A DNA stretch of 10,458 bases from Methanocorpusculum sp. (GTDB taxonomy: Archaea; Halobacteriota; Methanomicrobia; Methanomicrobiales; Methanocorpusculaceae), in contig DALTYF010000015.1 in the NCBI GenBank assembly GCA_029986195.1, positions 1 through 10,458 of the forward strand. Reading direction: 5' to 3'. This document shows positions 1 to 6,221 of the stretch, piece after piece; the stretch's first letter is position 1; every line of letters begins with the position of its first letter. The notes under the pieces were generated by a model that was given only the letters and a program-made list of their open reading frames with translations, had not been told where the DNA came from and searched no databases. Position numbers and translations under genes: made by a program.

Positions 1-1163
1 GCACGAATCGTAGCACAGCTGCATATGGCGGGAGGATCCCGGATCATAATATCTGCAACTGTGAGAGGTGTCAGGAACCTTCCGATGAGATAATTCATCT
101 GATCATCCTCAAGAAGGAATCCGTCGTGACCGTATCCGGACATCACCTCGGTGTACTGCACATCCTTTCCGGTACTGTTTAACGCCATCACAATCTCCTC
201 CGAAAGATACGGCGGATACAGCCAGTCGGTGGACACCGACAGAATCAGAAACTTCGCATCGGCATTGGCAAATCCCTCACAGAGCGATCCGTTTCTGGTC
301 AGATCATAGTAATCAATGGCTTTGGTGATGTAGAGGTAGGAATTCGGATCAAACCGCTGCACAAAACTGCTTCCCTGATGCTTCAGATAGCTTTCCACAC
401 TGAACTCGGTCTCAAACCCGTACCCGTACTCGGTCTTCTCCTGCAGGGTGCGCCCGAACTTCTTGTGCATCGACTGATCCGACAGATACGTAATGTGGGC
501 GATCATCCGCGCAAGCGACAACCCGTGATCGGGGCGCTCGTTTGCCGGATAACGTCCGCCTTTCCACGCAGGATCGGTCATGATTGCCGCCCGGCCCACC
601 GCACCGAAGGCGATGTGCATCGGAGTTGAATACCCCGCAGCCGCAATTGCAACAACCCGGCGGGCAAATCCGGGGAACGTCACACTCCAGGTCAGTGCCT
701 GCATTCCGCCCATCGATCCGCCGACAACCGCATAGAGTTCGGTAATCCCGCGCTCGATCAGAAACTGGCGCTGCGCTGTAACCATATCACGGATGGTTAC
801 CACCGGAAAGTCCGTACCGTACGGCACACCGGTCTCCGGATTTATCGAAGCAGGGCCGGTGGAACCTCTGCACCCGCCGATCACATTCGTTGCAATGATA
901 CAGTAGCGATCGGTATCAAGTGCTTTTCCGGGGCCGATGATCCCGTCCCACCACCCCGGATGCTTATCGCCTCTGTGCATGCCTGCCGCATGGGCATCGC
1001 CCGAAAGCGCATGACAGACGAGAATCGTATTTCCAAGAGACGGGGATGCACCGTACTGCTCGTAGGCAATCGTCACCCCGTTCAGGACAGCCCCGGACTC
1101 AAGATGCAGAGGGGAGGCAAGCCGGTGATACTGTGTTACCGTGTCTCCGACGGACCCTCTCAT
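1..1163 (-). CDS. metX: Homoserine O-acetyltransferase MetX with start of a C-terminal CBS domain (partial, 3' end off the window)
   Basis: The protein transfers an acetyl group from acetyl-CoA to homoserine, the activation step before sulfur incorporation in methionine synthesis; it is cytosolic. It is an alpha/beta hydrolase. The nucleophile elbow GGSMGG places Ser150, and the other triad members are Asp313 (STDWLYPP) and His346 (SGYGHDGF), in the order and spacing expected of MetX. The visible 387 codons contain no stop. After the catalytic domain ends near residue 360, the chain continues as VADIMIRDPPAI from residue 369, which looks like the first strand and helix of a CBS domain; some methanogen MetX proteins carry such a regulatory tail. 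The ATG at 1163 is chosen because MRGSVGD matches the usual N-terminus; a GTG at 1166 is equally possible and sits 8 bases after GGAGG. An in-frame TGA at 1251-1253 bounds the frame. Serine O-acetyl/succinyl variants of the family cannot be excluded. Confidence 0.9.
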   Translation of the reverse strand, partial: MRGSVGDTVTQYHRLASPLHLESGAVLNGVTIAYEQYGASPSLGNTILVCHALSGDAHAAGMHRGDKHPGWWDGIIGPGKALDTDRYCIIATNVIGGCRGSTGPASINPETGVPYGTDFPVVTIRDMVTAQRQFLIERGITELYAVVGGSMGGMQALTWSVTFPGFARRVVAIAAAGYSTPMHIAFGAVGRAAIMTDPAWKGGRYPANERPDHGLSLARMIAHITYLSDQSMHKKFGRTLQEKTEYGYGFETEFSVESYLKHQGSSFVQRFDPNSYLYITKAIDYYDLTRNGSLCEGFANADAKFLILSVSTDWLYPPYLSEEIVMALNSTGKDVQYTEVMSGYGHDGFLLEDDQMNYLIGRFLTPLTVADIMIRDPPAICSCATIR

Positions 1164-1174
1164 CACCGCTTCTC

Positions 1175-1179
1175 CCTCC
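1175..1179 (-). promoter_or_regulatory. Ribosome binding site of metX
   Basis: GGAGG on the minus strand lies 8 bases before the GTG at 1166 and 11 bases before the ATG at 1163. It is the best Shine-Dalgarno match upstream of this gene and supports a start here rather than at the in-frame GTG at 1238. Confidence 0.55.
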
Positions 1180-1266
1180 GGGAGATAGTAGTATTCATTG
1201 ATCGCATTCTGGGAAAACCTCACTCCGAAACACTGCACGTCGTCTCGCGTTCACTGTCCCGTAAAT

Positions 1267-1301
1267 TCACACTGTGATTATTGGGCAGGGAAATGTTTAA
1301 A
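1267..1301 (-). promoter_or_regulatory. Putative metX promoter with palindrome at the expected transcription start
   Basis: Read on the minus strand, an AT-rich box TTTAAACA (1301-1294) lies about 25 bases before a perfect palindrome TCACAGTGTGA (1277-1267). The spacing puts the palindrome on the expected start of transcription, where an archaeal repressor would bind. This would leave a leader of about 105-110 bases. The TATA assignment is from composition and spacing only. Confidence 0.35.
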
Positions 1302-1414
1302 GTATCGTTTTTTGGCAGAACACCCGGGAACAGGAGTTCTGGATTTCCTCCAAGCAAAACCAAAATTCCATCCGGAAAAACCGTGAGGAGACCTTTGCAA
1401 AAGAAAACTCTTTG

Positions 1415-1427
1415 AAAAAAGAAAAAA
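1415..1427 (-). terminator. Oligo-T terminator after fae-hps
   Basis: On the minus strand two runs of six T, separated by one C, begin 10 bases after the fae-hps stop codon. Archaeal transcription usually ends at such T-runs without needing a hairpin. It separates fae-hps from metX, which has its own promoter downstream. Confidence 0.55.
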
Positions 1428-1437
1428 TGGAATCGGT

Positions 1438-2649
1438 TTAGAAATCCGTCATCACACGGAACTGATCGATCTCTTCGGAGTCAAGCTCTGCAAGGAAGGA
1501 CTCAGCCGCATTCTTGATATCTTTGCTTGCCGTAATAGCGCGTCCGACCACCACAACATCCGCACCTGCGGCGATTGCCTTCTTGACAACCGGCACACGG
1601 ATACCGCCGGCGGTTGCAACCAGAATCTTTGCATTGTACTTTGCAGCAACCGCCTTGATCTTCTTGATATCGCCCCAGCTGTACTCACCGCTTGCCTCCT
1701 TATCGATTGCGCGGTGCATCTCCACATACTGCGGAAGGAGAGCAGCGCCGCCCATCTTTGCAAGGTTCTCGATCAGCTTTGCCGGCTCTGCCACATTGAG
1801 CATATCGATGATTGCATAGATACCGCACTTCTTTGCTTCCTTAATGAATGCTGCAATCGTCTCAACCGGTGCAAGACCGGAAACCACCGCTGCATCGCCA
1901 CCTGCGTTGGAAACCATGCGGGCCTCCAGGTTGCCGGTGTCCAGCGTCTTTAAATCTGCAACAATGAAACAGTTCGGGCGGATCTTGCGGATCTCACCAA
2001 TGACGTGTAACCCGAACTGTTTGATGAGCGGCGTTCCCGCCTCAAAGATGACATGATCATTCTGCGGAACCTCACGCAGCACGCGCTCCACCTGTTTCAT
2101 ATCGACAAGATCCATCGCGACCTGCAGATACGGCGGGTTCCAGAGCCGCTGAACCTTGAATCCCATAACACCGTGGGCTGCCCGGTCCTTCTCCTTGAGA
2201 ACAGTTGCGGTGTCCGGGAACTTGTCAAGCGCACGGGAAAGTGCAAGGCGGGTTGCTCCGTAGTTGAAGCGGTAGAGCTTGTTGAAGTCCGCTGCATCCG
2301 GAGAGATGAAAACGCTTGCAACAATTACCACATCATCAACATCCATACCGGTAAAAACGCCGTCCTCAAGAGCATCGGCAACCGCCTTGGATACTGCGGC
2401 CTGTGCGGGGCCGAAGATCTGGGTTACCTGTTCCGTGTGCTTCAGCGTAACCTTCGGAACAATCAGGACTGCCGGTTTTGGCAGAAGGTTCGGGCGGATA
2501 ACGCCAAGCAGCGGCGTGTGTCCGGCGGAAAGCTGGGTCAGACCGTTTGCAAAAGCGGTTCCGACCGGTCCCATCTTGTCGCCGATCATAAGATCGATGT
2601 GAGCAAGTTCTGCCCCATCGCCAACGAGTGCTTCACCAATCAAAAACAT
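1438..2649 (-). CDS. fae-hps: Bifunctional formaldehyde-activating enzyme / 3-hexulose-6-phosphate synthase
   Basis: A fused 403-residue enzyme. The N-terminal Fae domain (about 1-165) condenses formaldehyde with tetrahydromethanopterin; it opens with GEALVGDGAELAHID and keeps the active-site histidine at His17. The C-terminal Hps domain (about 168-385) is an orotidine-decarboxylase-fold barrel that interconverts hexulose-6-phosphate with ribulose-5-phosphate plus formaldehyde. Its catalytic signature ADLKTLD gives Asp232, Lys234 and Asp237, and EMHRAID gives His312; a phosphate-binding VVVGRAI lies near the end. In methanogens lacking the oxidative pentose phosphate route, this pathway is known to run towards ribulose-5-phosphate, with the Fae domain trapping the released formaldehyde. 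The ATG at 2649 matches the canonical Fae N-terminus exactly. The gene looks monocistronic, with its own TATA box and oligo-T end. The frame is intact. Confidence 0.96.
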   Translation of the reverse strand: MFLIGEALVGDGAELAHIDLMIGDKMGPVGTAFANGLTQLSAGHTPLLGVIRPNLLPKPAVLIVPKVTLKHTEQVTQIFGPAQAAVSKAVADALEDGVFTGMDVDDVVIVASVFISPDAADFNKLYRFNYGATRLALSRALDKFPDTATVLKEKDRAAHGVMGFKVQRLWNPPYLQVAMDLVDMKQVERVLREVPQNDHVIFEAGTPLIKQFGLHVIGEIRKIRPNCFIVADLKTLDTGNLEARMVSNAGGDAAVVSGLAPVETIAAFIKEAKKCGIYAIIDMLNVAEPAKLIENLAKMGGAALLPQYVEMHRAIDKEASGEYSWGDIKKIKAVAAKYNAKILVATAGGIRVPVVKKAIAAGADVVVVGRAITASKDIKNAAESFLAELDSEEIDQFRVMTDF

Positions 2650-2682
2650 AGAAAATCTCTGCAGTACCGTTGGTCTTGCAAG

Positions 2683-2690
2683 ACTATAAA
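2683..2690 (-). promoter_or_regulatory. TATA box of fae-hps
   Basis: TTTATAGT on the minus strand lies with its centre about 37 bases before the fae-hps ATG. With the usual archaeal spacing, transcription would start about 10-14 bases upstream of the ATG, giving a very short leader. No convincing Shine-Dalgarno sequence is present, which fits. Confidence 0.5.
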
Positions 2691-2718
2691 GACGACGTGG
2701 CCTCTCCTCCCTGTCAGG

Positions 2719-3203
2719 TTACTGCCGATCCTTTTCTGCCAGCTCTGATAACGTGTTACCGCAGACGCGGTACACCGTCCAGTCACTCATCGGCTCAGCG
2801 CCGAGCGCGAGATAAAAATCGATACTCGGGCGATTCCAGTCCAGGCACCACCATTCAAGTCTGCCGCAGACGCGCTCCACCGCAATTGCGGCAACTCGCG
2901 CAAGAAACACTTTCCCAATCCCGCGTCCACGGAACTCCGGTCTCACATACAGATCTTCCAGATATATTCCCGCCCGAGAAACGTGGAAAAGTTATGGAAG
3001 AACAGCGCAAACCCGACTGCCGTTCCGTCACTCTCCCCTATCAGAACCTCTGCCTTTCGTCTGACAAACAGCCATTCATGAAGAAGCTCCTCGGTTGCCA
3101 CAACCTCATTTTCCATATGTTCATACGCGGCGAGTTCGCGGATAAATCCCAGTATCCGGGGAACATCACCGGGAACTGCAAACCGCAGACACAGCGAATC
3201 CAT
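2719..3203 (-). pseudogene. GNAT N-acetyltransferase of the SSAT-like subfamily, interrupted by one frameshift
   Basis: Two minus-strand pieces make one acetyl-CoA-dependent acetyltransferase of about 161 residues, the normal length. The first piece (3203 to the stop near 2943) carries the N-terminal half (LRFAVPGDVPRILGFIRELAAYE..., then LFFHNFSTFLGR). The second (2946-2719) carries the acetyl-CoA loop VRPEFRGRGIGK and the C-terminal half (LEWWCLDWNRPS, FYLALGAEPMSDW). The frames meet at GGGCGGG (2969-2975): reading the second frame upstream gives GIYLEDLYVRPEF, the usual core of diamine/thialysine acetyltransferase-like GNATs. One missing G, or loss of a 4-base CGGG unit, restores the gene. 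It starts 25 bases after the GGR-family gene and ends its operon. The substrate is unknown. The lesion may be a sequencing error, in which case this is an intact gene. Confidence 0.75.
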
Positions 3204-3228
3204 ACATAGTATTTGTTCCGGAATTTTT

Positions 3229-4272
3229 TTAGATATCCCTCAGACAGGAAAACTTCGGGGAGATCGCGGCAAGCAGCCGCCACTGCCGGTACATGTGGTC
3301 AATGGTAGGGGAAAGACTGGTCTCATATACAGTGCGGACCAGGACCGGATCCGGCTTTTCCCCCGGTTCTGCGGCACGCATAAATGCATCGGCAAATGCA
3401 CTGCCGCTTACCAGAGCGCTGGAGATTCCCTCTCCCAGCGGATTGAGCATATTTGCCGCATCCCCCGCAAGAAACACTCTCCCTTCCCCTTTGTCCACCG
3501 GGTTTTCCGGTGTTATGCGGGGGAGCAGCCACCGCTCTGCAAACTTCGGAGCGGAAAGTCGTGCATGGTGATTTTCTGCGAGGTACGCGAGAAATTTTTT
3601 ATGATATCTGCCTGTGTCCGGTGCATGGTGAACCCCGACACCGGTGATGATGTAGTCATCTTTGACCATGCACCATGCATCATAATCGGAAAGTTCCGGC
3701 TGCAGAAACGTGTGGAAGTATGCAGGATCGAGATCAATTTCCCCTTTGGCATAAACCTGGTAGGTGGTGATACAGTCCCCCGGTTTCTTCCGGAGTTTCC
3801 TGCGGATGGTTCCGGCAGGCCCGTCACATCCGGCAAGGACCCTCGCCGACAGTCTGGACGCGGATTTTCCGCCGAGCCGGACCGCAACGTGATCCTTTTT
3901 CTCACTAAATCCGGTGACCGGCGTCTCTTCAAGAAACACCGCACCGGCATCAGCCGCCTCCAGTGCCATCCAGTAGTCAAGGAGGCTGCGCCAGATACTG
4001 AGGCAAAGTCCCTCAACCGGGACTTTCATACCGGTATCGGTGGTCAGGATCACCCCTTTGTTCAGATGCGGCTCGGCATATACGGCCCGGGGAATCTTTC
4101 CGAACGTGTGTTCGAGAATGCCGACGGATTTCTGGATCAGAATGCCGGAACAGGATTTCTGTCTGGGCATCGCCGTCTTATCTGCGATCAGAACCGAGTA
4201 TCCTGAATCGGCAAGGAGTTTTGCGGTGATGCAGCCGGCAGGTCCCGCTCCCGCGATGACTACATCATACAT
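3229..4272 (-). CDS. FAD-dependent oxidoreductase of the geranylgeranyl reductase family (divergent)
   Basis: A 347-residue flavoprotein. An FAD-binding Rossmann motif GAGPAG is at residues 8-13, a KSCSG segment at 39-43 lies where the family has its flavin-proximal cysteine, RVLAGCDGPAG is at 144-154, and GRVFLAGDAANMLNPLGEGI (264-283) is the second FAD motif with Gly270-Asp271. The lipid-site signature of true archaeal GGRs (YxWxFP then GxG) is degenerate here: YDAWCMV at 197-203 and GVG at 211-213. It is probably a paralogue acting on another isoprenoid or hydrophobic substrate; the reaction is not established. The start at 4272 is chosen because the upstream gene's reconstructed stop TAA (4276-4274) is one base before it; 40 extra in-frame codons up to 4392 are really part of that upstream gene. 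It lies between NimA-like and GNAT genes in one operon. Confidence 0.82.
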   Translation of the reverse strand: MYDVVIAGAGPAGCITAKLLADSGYSVLIADKTAMPRQKSCSGILIQKSVGILEHTFGKIPRAVYAEPHLNKGVILTTDTGMKVPVEGLCLSIWRSLLDYWMALEAADAGAVFLEETPVTGFSEKKDHVAVRLGGKSASRLSARVLAGCDGPAGTIRRKLRKKPGDCITTYQVYAKGEIDLDPAYFHTFLQPELSDYDAWCMVKDDYIITGVGVHHAPDTGRYHKKFLAYLAENHHARLSAPKFAERWLLPRITPENPVDKGEGRVFLAGDAANMLNPLGEGISSALVSGSAFADAFMRAAEPGEKPDPVLVRTVYETSLSPTIDHMYRQWRLLAAISPKFSCLRDI

Positions 4273-4273
4273 G

Positions 4274-4736
4274 TTACTGTCCTGTCTTTGCGCTGAGATC
4301 ACTGATATCCACTGCAATAACGGCTGTTCTGCCGGTGTTGCGGCTGATGTACTCCATCGCCTGTCATGGAATGCCGGTGAGTATTTATCCATCAGGGCTT
4401 CGAGGGCGGTCTGTTTTTCCGTCGCATCCCGGCGGTCTGGGCGATTCCAAACAACACCGTGGACCGGTAGGCCATGTCAAACCGATCGGGGAGAACCTCT
4501 GCCGTTGCGACAACCAAAAAGGATACAAGCGGATTTTCGCGCAGATTATCGATTTTATGTCCTTCCAATGCGGAGTGAAGATACAGGGTGTTTCCCAGCA
4601 AAACATAGTTCATGGGAACCGCATAGGGTTGTCCGCCGCTGTCTGCCGTTGCAAGCGTTCCCCAGATGCCGTTTTGCAGAATATCCCGTGCATCCCTGTC
4701 CGTGAGCTGGGATGCTTTCCTCCTCATAGGTCTCAT
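4274..4736 (-). pseudogene. NimA-like pyridoxamine 5'-phosphate oxidase-family flavoprotein, with two frameshifts
   Basis: A split-barrel FMN- or F420-binding protein of the NimA/pyridoxamine-oxidase-like family; the substrate is unknown. Residues 1-103 read normally: MRRKASQLTDRDARDIL, GTLATADSGGQPYAVPMNYV, LYLHSALEGHKIDNLRENP and STVLFGIAQTAG. The frame then breaks near GGG at 4428-4430. A second frame gives DATEKQTALEALMDKYSPAF, and after another break near 4358-4362 a third frame gives MEYISRNTGRTAVIAVDISD and ends at TAA 4276-4274. Joined, these pieces make about 154 residues in the order expected for the family, so the true gene ends one base before the next ATG. Each break is repaired by one added base. 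It is the first gene of an operon with the GGR-family and GNAT genes. Either it is decaying, or these are assembly errors. Confidence 0.8.
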
Positions 4737-4759
4737 GGGTACGTTGTAGGATGATGAAG

Positions 4760-4769
4760 TATTAATAAT
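4760..4769 (-). promoter_or_regulatory. TATA box of the NimA-like/GGR-like/GNAT operon
   Basis: ATTATTAATA on the minus strand is centred about 28 bases upstream of the ATG at 4736, so the transcript would be leaderless or nearly so. There is no obvious Shine-Dalgarno sequence before this ATG, which fits a leaderless start; a second ATG at 4727 is possible. Confidence 0.45.
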
Positions 4770-4782
4770 GGACGAAAGTCAC

Positions 4783-4806
4783 AAAAAACACAGTTGTTTT
4801 GAAAAA
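4783..4806 (-). terminator. Oligo-T terminator after the DNA glycosylase gene
   Basis: On the minus strand a T5 run (4806-4802) and a T6 run (4788-4783) lie 50-70 bases after the glycosylase stop and just before the TATA box of the next operon. This is typical for archaeal termination. Confidence 0.4.
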
Positions 4807-4854
4807 TATACCAATAATCTGTGATTGTGATCCTGTAAGGGGAGCTGAGCACAG

Positions 4855-5460
4855 CTATTGATGTGCGAGTGCCCAGAGATAGATCGAAGCAACACTTCCG
4901 TACGGGGAGTAACGGCGGCGCAGTTCCTCAAACTCTTTCTTTGAGACCGTCTCCATCCCATACAGCCGCATCATTCCCCGCCGTATGCCGAGATCATGCC
5001 AGCTGCAGATGTCCGGACGCTGCAGGGAGTGCAGCATCAGCATCTCGGCAGTCCAGATGCCAATCCCCGGCAGCGCAGTAAGCTCCCTGATGATCCGATC
5101 CTCATCCGCATCCCGCAGTTCCCTGGCATCAATCTGCCCTGAAACAAAAGCGAAAGCAATGCCCCGGATGTACCCTGCCTTTCTCCATGACATACCAAGT
5201 GGCTGAATCTCCTCTTCGGAGAACTTGGCGATCTGCTCGGGGGTTACGGCCCCGCCGCACCGGTCAACCACCCGGTTATACACTGTCTCGGCTGCTTTGG
5301 TTGAAATCTGCTGGGCGATCACGCAGTTGACAAGAGCGGTGAAAAGATCCGGCATCAGCGGCCGGTCGGGGTGCCCGAGCCGGTCAATTGCCGCTCCGAG
5401 AATTGGATCTGCCGCCTTCAGAGCCTCGGTTTCAATTGTGCCGTACGGGAAACACTGCAT
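4855..5460 (-). CDS. DNA-3-methyladenine glycosylase II (AlkA-type, HhH-GPD family)
   Basis: A 201-residue base-excision repair enzyme that would remove alkylated purines such as 3-methyladenine from DNA. The helix-hairpin-helix is at 128-141 (LTALPGIGIWTAEM), followed by the GPD-type loop with the catalytic aspartate at Asp156 in SWHDLGIRR. The N-terminal helical part has the typical VNCVIAQQISTKAAETVYNR segment (44-63) and SWRKAGYIRGIA (91-102), as in short AlkA-like enzymes without the bacterial N-terminal beta domain. There is no C-terminal four-cysteine iron-sulfur motif, so it is not an endonuclease III or MutY. It starts at the only sensible ATG (5460), diverges from the phosphate operon and appears monocistronic. 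The frame is intact. 8-oxoguanine or uracil specificity cannot be ruled out from sequence. Confidence 0.88.
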   Translation of the reverse strand: MQCFPYGTIETEALKAADPILGAAIDRLGHPDRPLMPDLFTALVNCVIAQQISTKAAETVYNRVVDRCGGAVTPEQIAKFSEEEIQPLGMSWRKAGYIRGIAFAFVSGQIDARELRDADEDRIIRELTALPGIGIWTAEMLMLHSLQRPDICSWHDLGIRRGMMRLYGMETVSKKEFEELRRRYSPYGSVASIYLWALAHQ

Positions 5461-5487
5461 GGTTTAGTCAGATATGGACGCAGAGGG

Positions 5488-5500
5488 AATAAGTAGTATT
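5488..5500 (-). promoter_or_regulatory. Putative promoter of the DNA glycosylase gene
   Basis: AATACTACTTATT on the minus strand lies about 30-40 bases before the ATG at 5460 and is the only AT-rich TATA-like element at a workable distance. It shares the 131-base divergent region with the phosphate operon. Confidence 0.3.
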
Positions 5501-5577
5501 CGGCTCTGAAAAATGCTCCCCGCAACGCCCTGCAAAGGCAAAGATTCATGTAACATTCCTTACTATGTATCTGTAAA

Positions 5578-5582
5578 GAGGT
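5578..5582 (+). promoter_or_regulatory. Ribosome binding site of the PhoU-like gene
   Basis: GAGGT lies 9 bases before the ATG at 5592 and matches the archaeal 16S 3' end. It supports the annotated start. The TACTATGTAT at 5561-5570 resembles a TATA box but would put the transcript start on the ATG itself, which conflicts with use of this site; a box further upstream is more likely. Confidence 0.5.
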
Positions 5583-5591
5583 TACGAGAGG

Positions 5592-6221
5592 ATGGGGTTG
5601 AAAAGCTGGTTGGTCCCGCAGGATAAATTCTTTTTTGAACTGTTCGAAGAACAGGCAGAGATTGTCTGCGAAGCAGCGGATCTTTTAGTGAATATCTTTG
5701 CCGACTACACCAATATTCAGGAAAAATACCGGCAGATGAAAGATCTTGAGCACCGTGGCGACGCAATGGCGCACCGGGCATATGACGAGCTGAACCGGAC
5801 GTTCATCACACCCATCGAACCGGAAGAGATCTCCCGGCTGGTTACCGCCCTGGATGATGTGATCGACTTCATCGACTCGGGAGCAAACATGCTCCTAATC
5901 TATGAGATCGAGAAACCTGACACGTTCATGGTTGAGTTCGCCTCGGTGATCCGTCAGGCGGCAGAAGAGATCCGCACCGGTGTTGCCGGTCTCCGCACGC
6001 TGAACGACCCCGAAACCATCAAGGGATGCTGCATTGAGATCAACCGCCTGGAAAACCAGGGAGACGACATCCTTTCAAATGCCCTGTGCAGTCTGTTCAA
6101 GACAAAGGATCCTGTTGAGATCATCAAGTTCAAGGATATCTATGAGCACTTTGAGATTGCGACCGACAAATGTGAAGATGTGGCCGACGTGTTTGCCGCA
6201 ATTCTGATCCGTCACACGTGA
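5592..6221 (+). CDS. PhoU-like (DUF47) phosphate transport accessory protein
   Basis: A 209-residue all-helical cytosolic protein of the DUF47/PhoU-like family. It usually sits beside low-affinity phosphate permeases and is thought to regulate or couple them. Metal-binding ExxxD motifs are visible: Glu53-Asp57 (EHRGD), Glu154-Asp158 (ENQGD) and Glu195-Asp199 (EDVAD). The family hallmarks TFITPIEPEEI (70-80) and LDDVIDFID (87-95) are present. The stop TGA (6219-6221) overlaps the GTG start of the PiT permease by four bases (GTGA), so the two are translationally coupled and surely function together. The start is set by the RBS at 5578-5582. Length and frame are normal. Its exact regulatory role in archaea is not established. 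Confidence 0.9.
   Translation: MGLKSWLVPQDKFFFELFEEQAEIVCEAADLLVNIFADYTNIQEKYRQMKDLEHRGDAMAHRAYDELNRTFITPIEPEEISRLVTALDDVIDFIDSGANMLLIYEIEKPDTFMVEFASVIRQAAEEIRTGVAGLRTLNDPETIKGCCIEINRLENQGDDILSNALCSLFKTKDPVEIIKFKDIYEHFEIATDKCEDVADVFAAILIRHT

Noticed and set aside
2053..2748. 231-codon plus-strand frame
   Set aside because: Antisense to fae-hps over nearly its whole length; no domain, and fae-hps is certain.
3295..4206. 303-codon open frame on the plus strand
   Set aside because: It lies antisense to the GGR-like flavoprotein, whose FAD motifs are unmistakable; the plus-strand translation has no recognisable domain and a composition typical of a shadow frame.
4273..4392. 40-codon N-terminal extension of the GGR-like protein
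   Set aside because: Its first part (MDKYSPAFHD) is the displaced middle of the NimA-like gene and the rest is out-of-frame translation of that gene's end; the Rossmann motif belongs right after the ATG at 4272.
4274..4430. Programmed ribosomal frameshifting in the NimA-like gene
   Set aside because: No slippery heptamer or downstream structure was seen at either break, and two successive shifts in a short enzyme gene have no precedent in this family.
4855..5460. Endonuclease III / MutY assignment for the glycosylase
   Set aside because: The four-cysteine iron-sulfur motif is missing and the catalytic loop lacks the lysine typical of the bifunctional enzymes.
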